A stretch of DNA of 20,934 bases. Origin: Funneliformis mosseae. Lineage: Eukaryota; Glomeromycota; Glomeromycetes; Glomerales; Glomeraceae. Below the pieces are notes generated by a model. The model saw only the letters and a program-made list of their open reading frames with translations. It ran no database searches and had not been told where the DNA came from. The stretch is from contig CAJVPP010001313.1 in the NCBI GenBank assembly GCA_910592005.1, positions 1 through 20,934 of the forward strand, given 5' to 3'. Both the position numbers and the translations under genes were made by a program. This document shows, piece by piece, positions 8,130 to 16,475 of this stretch (within the stretch, counting starts at the first letter, position 1; each line of letters opens with the position of its first letter).

Positions 8130-9790
8130 TAATTATGAAAAAAACTAATTTTAGTGAATTATAGTAAGATTATTCATATAATAGATCATTAATATTCTTT
8201 TAGATTAAACAGCCTTAATAACCCTATGTAAATATTATAATTACCTTAATGACTAAGAATTCCTTCCTATAAGCAAAGTTGAAGAGAACTTTTTTATGTA
8301 ATCTACTAAAAATCATATACAAATTATTGTGAATTTACTCACTTCTACTGGTAAGTAAATTATAAAATATTATATAAAGTAATTCAATATCAAAATAATA
8401 ATCATATATTTATTAATTTTATATTTTTAATCTATTTTACTTAGACTGTAAAGTTAAAATAATAAGTAAAATATTTGAACATTTTAATATGTGATGAAAC
8501 ACATAAAAAGATACTCAATAATATAAATCAAAAGTTTATTAAATCAAATTAACTACTTGTTAAAGCTAATAAAAGGTAAATAGATTTGTTTACATCTTTT
8601 TTATCTTTTTCAGCTGTATTTCTTTTAGAAAGAATCAAATAGAAAAAGACAAACTGCTCAATCACTTTAATTATCTATAATTGCAATCAATGCAAATGAT
8701 TTTAAAATAGAAAAAGAGGAAATAAAACTATTCAACTAAGATACATATAATAAAAATCAACAAACAAATGATACTAAAGTAAATGATGTTATTAAAGAAG
8801 AATATATCACTATTAAATAAGAAACATTCATATTCTTAATAGTTATGATTTTATGATACTAAATCTCAGAAGTTACTTTTATTATAAAAATATGATATGT
8901 TAAGTGAAATAACAAATGTAGTGATTGCAAAGAAAAATCACTAATTTTTATGTTAGTTCATGAAATTCAGACTGAATTTGAATTAAAGAAGGATATCCAA
9001 GAATTTCATGTTTCTCAAGCTATTAGACAGCTTTTTATAGCAAATATTTGCTCAAATGAAGCTGTATTTATAGTTTTTACTGATTTTAATAGTAAATGAA
9101 TTTTTTTTCTAGTTAAAAAATAGTTTAAAATTATGCAATCTTGAGTCATTCTACATGTTGAAATTTCCATATATTAGATATGCACTTGAAAATATAAATG
9201 ATTCTTCACTTCCTTTCACAAAAAAAGTTTAATAATTTCTTAGAACATATATATATGGAAAGTGTAGATCCTAATTTAACTAATGAAAGACTAACACATA
9301 ATGAAAATGATTGTTTGGAATTATTTCTAAAAAGTTCTAAGGTTCACCTTGAATTTGAGCAAATATGAAAGATGTCTATGATAAGATGACTGAAGAAGAG
9401 ATATGTAATTGGAAGGTGAGACGTGTTTTAAACCTTTTAAAGAAACACTAAAATTTTAATCATTTTTCAAACAGATAATGATTACTTGCATAATTGATTA
9501 GTAAAATTTGCAGATTTGCAGGTGAAGTATAAAAAGAAATTGTTCAAGCATTTTTCTTCATTGGTATAGGTTAATAGTTGCTCTTTAATTCTTTTTACTA
9601 ATTTTGTTCATTTTAAACTTAAGAATTAAGAGAAGCTGCTCACATTGATTGTGATTCTTATTTAAATTAATCATGAGCATCATCTCAATCATTAGCCAAT
9701 TACATTGTGTAAATGCTTGAGATCGCCCTTAATAAAAAAAAAAGGATTTTATAAAATATATTTTATTTGTTTCAATATTTTTTAATTTAA
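8130..9790 (+). pseudogene. Decayed multi-exon gene, family uncertain (tentative nuclease-like segment)
   Basis: Several protein-like blocks run in order on the plus strand with canonical splice signals between them. Block 1 (~8170-8350) contains EFLPISKVEENFF and NHIQIIVNLLTSTG, followed by intron 8351-8444 (GTAAGT...CTTAG). Block 2 contains LNILICDETHKKILNNINQK, then a doubtful 38-bp intron (8576-8613). Block 3 (~8880-9100) contains EFELKKDIQEFHVSQAIRQL, then FIANICSNEAVFIVFTDF. Block 4 (~9125-9415) contains LESFYMLKFPYIRYALENIN and NLTNERLTHNENDCLELF. Introns 9416-9474 and 9564-9623 follow, the latter leading to LREAAHIDCDSYLN and ANYIV. About a dozen stops fit Gln or Trp codons after transitions, plus a few frameshifts. 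The E-x-K at 8980-8988 followed by a Gln-bearing helix resembles PD-(D/E)XK nucleases, as seen in some Crinkler-type proteins; this is only a suggestion. Confidence 0.6.
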
Positions 9791-10074
9791 AATGTCAAAT
9801 TATTTTATTTTATTTTATACAAGACTACAATTTTTTTAATGGAGGAAATTATATTGCTTAGGGTTTGAATACATATCATACTTCACTATCAAGTTAAAGC
9901 TTCTCAACCTCATTTAGGATGTCGATTTATAAATACTCCAAATATGATTTAACCCTCCTTTTTATTTTATGAAAATTTGTCACGAATGGGGAAATATTTT
10001 CGAAATATTGTTTTAATCAAATAAAATTCATTTAATGTATCTAAAAAGCATATTAAATTAATAAAATAAAATCA
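9791..10074. other. Spacer, transition to less AT-rich DNA
   Basis: No gene recognised. From about 9850 the base composition becomes more mixed, marking the change from transposon-rich DNA to the gene-bearing island. Confidence 0.3.
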
Positions 10075-10269
10075 TTAAATATGCATTGTATTTGGCTTGC
10101 AGATAAATGTGTACGTAGCTTCTTTCTTATTTGGAATTCCTGGAAGACTTTTTAATTCCTCCATAAAATTTAAAAAGTATTGCGCGTACTTCTCTATAAA
10201 TCCTCCGGAAATCATCTGGAATATATAGATGTACATATGTGAGGATTTCATAGGCATATCATTTGTCAA
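10075..10269 (-). other. Possible small ORF or terminal exon, unrecognised
   Basis: A 64-codon minus-strand frame ends in TAA at 10075. Its last 46 codons, from an internal Met preceded by the splice-acceptor-like TATATTCCAG, have mixed codon use and a plausible protein composition (GGFIEKYAQYFLNFMEELKS, then LPGIPNKKEATYTFIC). A second minus-strand frame of about 42 codons lies just upstream (roughly 10290-10420), with RRRIWNYPDYPHNPRT. The two could be exons of one gene, but no clear donor joins them and no family was recognised. It may equally be chance in a region of better composition. Confidence 0.2.
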
Positions 10270-10289
10270 ATTAATGTAAAGTGTACATT

Positions 10290-11196
10290 TTCAAGTCTTT
10301 AAACATATGAAAATGATGGTGGTTCGTGGATTATGGGGATAATCTGGGTAATTCCATATACGACGCCTACAAATCATAAAATTGTAACGTTTTAAGGTAT
10401 GCATTCATTCCTCCATGGAATGCTTATCGTTGTTTACGAATCCATTCTATCTATATCCGATTAAATGAAAAATTTTTTCTTTTTACATTCTTATTCAAAT
10501 TGTCTTATTTAATAAAAAAAAAAAAAATCGGGATTATTCATTCCGAAAGATTTAGGTATTGAAACACAACATATTTATTTTTTAAGGTAATCAAATGACT
10601 TGGATTTTCAAAAAAAAAAAAAAAAAAAAAAAAAGGAAAGAAAAGAAAAGAAAAGAAACAACGTATTTAGATTAAACCTAAGTGAATTTTAATTCCACAT
10701 TTTAAATCCTCTCATCACCGATTTTGAAAAAAGTCAAACCCATAAAGTGTTAGTTCAGGTGGTAAAACGTAAAATGCAACATTTTTGAACGTGACTAAAA
10801 TGTGAAAGTATGTTTATACCAAATTCAAGTATGATTTGATTCATGAAAATTCATTTACATCATAAAAAATCAATATTTACACGATTGAAAGATGAGAATC
10901 TAGATTAAGTTGAAATAGTTTCGACAATGAATTAAATTCATTTATAAAAGAGATGCTCGTTTATTTTTAATGATTTTAGGTGTTACAGGTGATTCGAAAT
11001 ATCATTCAAAAAGGATTACCAAAACTGCAAATTAATTCTAAGAAATGTTAAATAATCTATAGTTTCGGAAATGAAAGATTTCAATGTATATACAAAGAAA
11101 AAAAAATTAAAATTAAAATCAAAATCAAAAATAGGAATTTGAAAGAAAATGTTTGTTATTTTACATATCGAGTTAATCCCTCTAATTGAAAAAAAA
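10290..11196. other. Gene-poor region of mixed composition, with simple repeats
   Basis: No gene can be supported between the possible small ORF and the F-box gene's stop. It contains an A homopolymer of 25 bases (10610-10634) followed by an (AAAAG)n run (10635-10660), and an AATTAAAATTAAAATC-type run at 11103-11130 that will lie in the 3' flank or 3' UTR of the F-box gene. Frames here on both strands are short and low in complexity. Confidence 0.4.
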
Positions 11197-12720
11197 CTAT
11201 TCTTCATCATCATCCTTCACCTCAATTTCAAATTTCTTCAAGATATTCAATTTCTTATATTTTTCGATCACTTCCATGTTTTTCTTATGTATATTTTGAA
11301 GTCCCCCCAAGTAAAAATCTTTGATAGAATCATCAACAATAACTATTAAAGAAAACGATTTGAATGGTATGCGAAATTTCCAACACATCAAAAAAGAATC
11401 CAGGTCCTCGGGAAATAACTCCGAACCATCCAAATTATAGAGTTTTAACTCATGAAAACTTGGTGGAGAATGATCCGCTATGATCGCAAATAGTTCTTCT
11501 TCCTTCAAATATTTTTTACCACAAAATTCACCACACCATACTTCAAGACTCTCCAATTGTTTACAACCATTAAAGATGATTTTTAAAGTTTCCACTTCAT
11601 CATTCTTCAATAATAAAGAAAGCTTAACGAGATTTGGACAAAGCTTAACTATAGATGACTTTAATGATTTATTATCCGTGTCCGTATTAAATTCTTTTAG
11701 GTTCTTTCCATTCCTTTCTAAAAAAGATGTAAAATATTCAACCTTTGGACACGCGTAAGGAATTTTTAGGATTTGCAACTTGGGAAAGGTAACGAATTGT
11801 AATTCTTTAAAATCGTCAAAGTATCTTTCTTCATAAAAGGAAATATTGAGTTCATGTAAATTCGAGAATGCAGAGATGAAAGATATCGGCACATCTTCAG
11901 CAAATGAAACGAGATGTAATTTCGTCAAGGTCGTGGAATGTTTTATCAAAGCTGATAAGATATCCGTCCAATATACGCCGTCACAGGATTGAAATAATTT
12001 CAAGTGTTTTAAATTCTTTTGTGAAGCGATCAGGTCGAATAACCCATTTGAAATGATATTTTCAAATTCTATAGTTAATGATTTTAGGTTGTAACAAAAT
12101 TGTAATAAATGATAAAAAAATTCGGAGGAATTGTTTGAATTACACCTTAATTCTGTAAGGTTTTTTATACAACTTATACCTCCAGGAAAGTAAGTAAAGG
12201 GAACATCGAGTAAATTGGGTATGGTTTCAAAGCATATAAAAGTATAATCTAAAACCTTTAAAGAAGAAATTTGTGTCATAAACAGTTTTAAGATTTCCTG
12301 CATCGTTAAATATTTGATAAATGGCAAATTCTGAGGTGTAACGGATTTCTGATGTTGAACCACGTGCTCAATGATCTTGTCAACCTTATAAAGGGATAGA
12401 ACCTTGCAAAAGGAAGCGTAATTAAAAAATGGAGACTTGTAAGTAGGTGTTGAGGTGACGATCCCGTTATCATATAAAACGGTTTTTGATTCCTTTGGAA
12501 GACAAGCGAATAAAGCACTAAATATAGAAATCGGTACATGCGTTCGGTACGGTCTATAGTGTACATTATAATGAAAACTCCAAATATCCCTCCATAAAAT
12601 TCTAACTGCAACCTGACACCAAAGACGGTTAACTAATAAACATGAGTGTAAAGTAACTTTGTCTTCTTCTAAATATTCGAAAATTTCGTTGAGGCAATCA
12701 ACAGGGAGTTTACAAGTCAT
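11197..12720 (-). CDS. F-box / leucine-rich-repeat protein
   Basis: A single uninterrupted frame of 507 residues. Residues ~4-47 form an F-box: KLPVDCLNEIFEYL, then LHSCLLVNRLWCQVAVRILW, with the leucine, CLLVN and W-C-Q/W positions expected for Skp1 binding. The remainder is Leu/Asn-rich with irregular LRR-like segments (LKSLTIEF, LKHLKLF, LTKLHLVSF, LHELNISF, LVKLSLLL, LESLEVW) at roughly 25-35 residue spacing. The C-terminus ends in the acidic DDDEE. The family role is substrate recognition in SCF ubiquitin ligases; the substrate cannot be read from sequence. The ATG sits at the usual start, two or three residues before the F-box, with A at -3. A TATA-like AATAATATAAAATAG lies on the minus strand at 12793-12807, about 75-85 bases upstream. 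No intron, signal peptide or membrane segment is apparent. The gene lies downstream of cystathionine beta-synthase on the same strand, with its own promoter space. Such F-box genes are greatly expanded in Rhizophagus. Confidence 0.9.
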   Translation of the reverse strand: MTCKLPVDCLNEIFEYLEEDKVTLHSCLLVNRLWCQVAVRILWRDIWSFHYNVHYRPYRTHVPISIFSALFACLPKESKTVLYDNGIVTSTPTYKSPFFNYASFCKVLSLYKVDKIIEHVVQHQKSVTPQNLPFIKYLTMQEILKLFMTQISSLKVLDYTFICFETIPNLLDVPFTYFPGGISCIKNLTELRCNSNNSSEFFYHLLQFCYNLKSLTIEFENIISNGLFDLIASQKNLKHLKLFQSCDGVYWTDILSALIKHSTTLTKLHLVSFAEDVPISFISAFSNLHELNISFYEERYFDDFKELQFVTFPKLQILKIPYACPKVEYFTSFLERNGKNLKEFNTDTDNKSLKSSIVKLCPNLVKLSLLLKNDEVETLKIIFNGCKQLESLEVWCGEFCGKKYLKEEELFAIIADHSPPSFHELKLYNLDGSELFPEDLDSFLMCWKFRIPFKSFSLIVIVDDSIKDFYLGGLQNIHKKNMEVIEKYKKLNILKKFEIEVKDDDEE

Positions 12721-13272
12721 TATTTCAAAAAGAAAAAAATTTGGTTTTTTTTTTTTTGAGAAAGAGAAAAAAAGAAATCATGTTACAAATGTACTATTTT
12801 ATATTATTTTTATGCATTAAATATTTTACAAACAAAGTTAACACCCTGAAAATCTTTTTAATAAAGTATTGGAACCGGCTTAAAAAAAACTTTAATCGGT
12901 TATTAACCGGTTAATTAACCGGTTAGGGGATTTTTTTTTTTGGCGCAACATCTCTTTTTTTAATCTTTTTTTTTTTTTTTTTGTTTTTACCAATCTTAAT
13001 CTTTTATGGTATCATATTAGATCCCCTACACGTACAAATTCATTGAGATTAAAAACTTTATTTCGCTTCACCACCTTACCGATACATCCATTGTAAGTCA
13101 ATTATGAATGGTACGACTACGTGTCAATTCGGTAAAATCAGATCAATACATTGAACGTAAATATCAGATATTTGAATCGAGAAATTCTCATTTTTTTGTA
13201 TCATTATTAATAAATTGATTAATATATTAATTATTTAATAAACAAAAGAAACAAGTTTATGAATTTTATGAC
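12721..13272. other. Intergenic region: CBS gene 3' flank and F-box gene promoter
   Basis: This ~550-bp gap between two minus-strand genes holds T-rich tracts (12739-12751, 12951-12982), the AACCGGTT palindrome entered separately, and a more GC-balanced stretch at 13020-13170 with no coding frame. The 3' flank of the CBS gene (13200-13272) is AT-rich, with several AATAAA/TTAATAAA-like words on either strand that could serve in polyadenylation. Confidence 0.5.
12904..12925. promoter_or_regulatory. Perfect palindrome made of two AACCGGTT sites
   Basis: The 20-base core AACCGGTTAATTAACCGGTT (12905-12924) is perfectly self-complementary, extended by one pair (T...A) on each side. A related half-site ATCGGTTA overlaps just to the left (12896-12902), and GGAACCGGCTT lies at 12871-12881. 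AACCGGTT is the known consensus of the Grainyhead/CP2 transcription-factor family, which exists in fungi. The site is about 185-205 bases upstream of the F-box start codon, so a regulatory role is plausible but unproven. A transposon footprint or chance are alternatives. Confidence 0.4.
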
Positions 13273-15076
13273 TCAAGCTTTAACTAAATAAGATAATAAA
13301 TCTATTTTGGTAACTACATGTTTTGGAACAAGTACACCATCATTTTTACGTTCTGTGACAACAGCCGAACTATGCTTCTCAAAGAATCTGGTCAATTTCT
13401 CCAAGGGTATATCGGTTGTGAACTCTTCAAAGTTCTTTGCTCTAATAAATTTAAACATTACATCATTGACGGGAGAATCAGGTGTTGCCCTTCCTCTAGA
13501 TATTCTGGCCAATAAATTACCAAGAGTTACTAATCCAACCAATTTTTTATTTGGTGAGGAAGTAACCGGTAATTGATCAAATTCATTTTGTTCAAGTATT
13601 TCAATAGCTTCCCTACATGTTGCTTGCGAATCAATAGTGATGGCCACTTTTAAGTTGAGATCTTTAATAGTAGCTCCTCCCCATTGTTGAATTTTTGTTT
13701 CCTCCTCTTTCTTGATGGTCTCATCAACAAATCCATGTTCTTTCATCCAATCATCATTCAAGAATTTCGTCATGTAGTTTCGAACGGAATCCGGTAATAT
13801 CACAACAACCCTTTGCCCCTTTTTAAGAGATTTGGCGACTTGAATTGCCGCAAACATCGCTGAACCAGATGATCCCCCACAAAGAATTCCTTCTTCACGA
13901 ATCAAACGACGTGCATAAATGAATGAATCTTTGTCGTTCGTTTTAATCCAATCATCAACTAAAGTACGATTAAGTGCATCTGGAACGAAATCATATCCAA
14001 TTCCTTCAACCTAGATAAAATAATTCTATGTTAATATTACGAAAATTACGATTATTAAAAAAAAAAAAATTTTACATACTAGATATGGAGCGACTGATAA
14101 ATTTGAATCTTCTGGTTGAGCGAGAATGGACCCATAAGGATCTACGCCTATAATCTTAACGGTGGGGCATCTCTCTTTTAATTTCATGGCTATTCCCGTA
14201 ATCGTTCCTCCTGTACCAGCTCCCGCTACAAGTACATCAAGCTTCCCATCACAAGAGATTAAGATCTCTTCAGCCGTATGATCATAATGAGCAATAGGGT
14301 TATATGGGTTAGAGTATTGATCCAAAATTACAGAATTGGGAATTTCTTTGTTAAGTCTCTTAGCAACTCCGATATGAGATTCGGGTGAATCCCATGCTGC
14401 TTCTGTTGGTGTACGAACAATCTCTGCCCCAAGAGCCTTAAGAACATCAACCTACTCGTAAAACAGTTGAATATTTAAACGTTTATAAAGCATATAAATA
14501 AATTTTTTTTTTCTTCATCTATAGTCACCTTTTCCTGACTCATCTTTTCTGGAAGTGTAATAATTGTTCGATAGCCTTTTATGGCAGCGGTCAGCGCAAG
14601 ACCAATTCCGGTGTTCCCAGAAGTTGGTTCAATAATTGTATAACCTGGTTTAATAATCCCCGCCTTTTCAGCTTCTTCGATCATACGTTTACCAATACGA
14701 TCCTTTACGGATCCACCGGAATTGAAAAATTCACATTTTGCCACTAATATTAAAAAAAAAAAACGAGTTTTGAATATATAAATTTGAAATTTTTGACGAT
14801 AAATTTTTTTGATAAATTACATATTTCACATTCGATTCCTTCGGATTTTGTGATCTGATTAATTCTCACAATCGGTGTATTTCCGATATGATCAAGAATC
14901 GTATCAAGAATTGGTGGCTCGGGAAGGCTGTACTTGCACAATATTATTTATTTATGCAATAAACGTTTTTCAAATAAATAAATCGATCAAACAGTTAAAA
15001 AATCATCCAACACTTACTGTTGTTCATGATGATGAGGGGATGATCCTGTAAGAGTACAAGTACAATTGTTGGCCAT
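13273..15076 (-). CDS. CYS4: Cystathionine beta-synthase, five exons
   Basis: A PLP enzyme condensing serine and homocysteine to cystathionine in cytosolic transsulfuration. Exons on the minus strand: 15018-15076, 14821-14927, 14529-14743, 14080-14451 and 13273-14010. Introns are 90, 77, 77 and 69 bp (GTAAGT, GTAATT, GTGACT, GTATGT donors; AG acceptors), and all phases join to 496 residues plus TGA. Visible motifs: [10 protein letters not shown] (34-43), GGSVKDR with the PLP-binding Lys69, TSGNTG (96-101, cofactor/substrate loop), GAGTGGT (204-210, phosphate loop) and GGSSGS (296-301). A C-terminal regulatory region follows, with one clear CBS (Bateman) motif around residues 360-430 ([36 protein letters not shown]) and a weaker second half to the end. 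The 19-residue N-terminus is Cys/His-rich and lacks the heme-binding module of animal enzymes, as in yeast Cys4. Length matches yeast (507). A bacterial-type cysteine synthase is excluded by the C-terminal region and the exon structure. Appears functional. Confidence 0.96.
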
Positions 15077-15430
15077 CGTTTTCTAATTATTACCTAGCGA
15101 AAGATTTTTAAATTTAAATAAAAATAAAAATTGCAAAAAATGGTGCTTAAAAATCAATTGTCGATCATGTCAGGGGAATTTCAAAGTTGAATTTATACTG
15201 ACATAAAATTTACTAACCGGATTTATACTTGTGAGTTTATGCGTCACAAAACTTTATTTAATCCCTTAAAAAAAAATTCACAAAGAAATTTTTTTTTTAA
15301 ATATCTGAACAAAGCATGAAGTTCGAAGTAATAATTCTAAACATTTTTAATATTGGATTTTTATTTTGCAAATAAAACTGGTGCTGTAAAATTATAAAAA
15401 AAAAAAAAAAAAAGAAAAAAATTAAACCAT
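15077..15430. other. 5' flank of the CBS gene
   Basis: Presumed promoter and 5' UTR on the minus strand. No TATA box stands out. It contains A/T homopolymer runs (15267-15299 and an A run around 15397-15413). Base composition drops back to strongly AT-rich beyond about 15430, marking the edge of the gene island. Confidence 0.4.
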
Positions 15431-16204
15431 AATTAACTTCTCATTTGCAGTTACTTGATATATCACTAAATAAGTCTTTTATAATTAATATAATTAATTC
15501 ATTTTAGTTTTTTTATATTTAAATTAACTTATAAAATTTAACAATTTGATTTAATATTTTTATAATTACTAGATAAATAGCTATCAAAAATTACATATCT
15601 AAAAAATCAAAAAATCATCTTACTCATTTGTAGCAAGATAAATAAAGGAAAATATAAATGTTATTGGCTTTATTATTATCAGACAATTATTTAAATATTG
15701 TAGTATCTTAAATGCTTTGTATAAAATAGAAGATAGTTTGATTTTTGATTTCAATTAAATAATTAAAGAAATAAAATTAAAGAAGTTGTAAATGAATCAG
15801 AAATTAATGATAATAAAAATGAATTAGAAGATAGAAATAAGTAAAAATGAAGATAATTATTGTAAAAAAAAAATAAAGAATTCAATAATTTAAATTAAAA
15901 GTTATAGTATTTAATAAAAATTTATTATTTTACAACATATATTTAATAATTTGTAATATTTAATAGTTTAAATTATTACAAATAAATAATGTTTGCTTAA
16001 AAAAATCAATATTGATCTAATATTTTTTTTTTATATAAAAATATATAAATATCAAAAAAAATAAAAATAAAATATACTTGCTTACTTATTAATAATTTTA
16101 TAAATTTTAAATTATAAAGAAAAATCTTTTATTTTTTTTATTTAAAATACTTAAAAATTTAAAAAATTTAGTCAAATAAAATAAATAAAAATATTTTAAA
16201 TAAA
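15431..16204. other. AT-rich DNA without recognised genes
   Basis: Low-complexity sequence. A purine-rich stretch at 15760-15870 gives short charged frames (for example KLKKL*MNQKLMIIKMN) but nothing that reads as a family. Many A runs and ATAAAAATAAA words. No element ends were recognised. Confidence 0.3.
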
Positions 16205-16475
16205 ATTGTTTCATTAAATTTAAAATTATTTAATTTAATTTTATCAAGATTATTTGGTAATAGTAAAGTTTGTAATGCTAATAATATATAAACAAATTAA
16301 TATTTTTTGCTATTTTAACTAATTTTAGCATTTTAGTTTAAAAAATTCACCTTTAATAATAAAATTATTTAAATTTTAATTTTTATCAAAATCAATTTAA
16401 TATTTATAAAGTTTATAATATTAATAATACACAAATTTACTTTTTTTTATTTTAATTAATTTTGGTATTTTAGTA
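16205..16475. repeat. ~140-bp diverged tandem duplication at the hAT insertion site
   Basis: Two copies in direct order share TTTAATTTTTATCAA, AAAGTTTRTAATRYTAATAATA (16265 and 16408) and CTATTTTAACTAATTTTAGCATTTTAGT / TTATTTTAATTAATTTTGGTATTTTAGT (ending at 16336 and 16474). The hAT element is inserted at the end of the second copy's TTTTAGTA, so the duplication is older than the insertion or its boundary was the target. Confidence 0.6.
16468..16475. repeat. Left 8-bp target-site duplication of the hAT element
   Basis: TTTTAGTA immediately precedes the TAGGG terminus and is repeated exactly at 18687-18694 on the other side. Eight bases is the diagnostic duplication length for hAT elements. 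Confidence 0.9.

Noticed and set aside
10740..10800. tRNA-like D-arm sequence TTAGTTCAGGTGGTAAAACG
   Set aside because: No matching anticodon stem, no T-arm GGTTCRA box at the right distance and no acceptor stem pairing.
11149..13576. Other short frames overlapping the F-box and CBS genes on either strand
   Set aside because: They lie in alternative frames of well supported coding exons and show no independent features.
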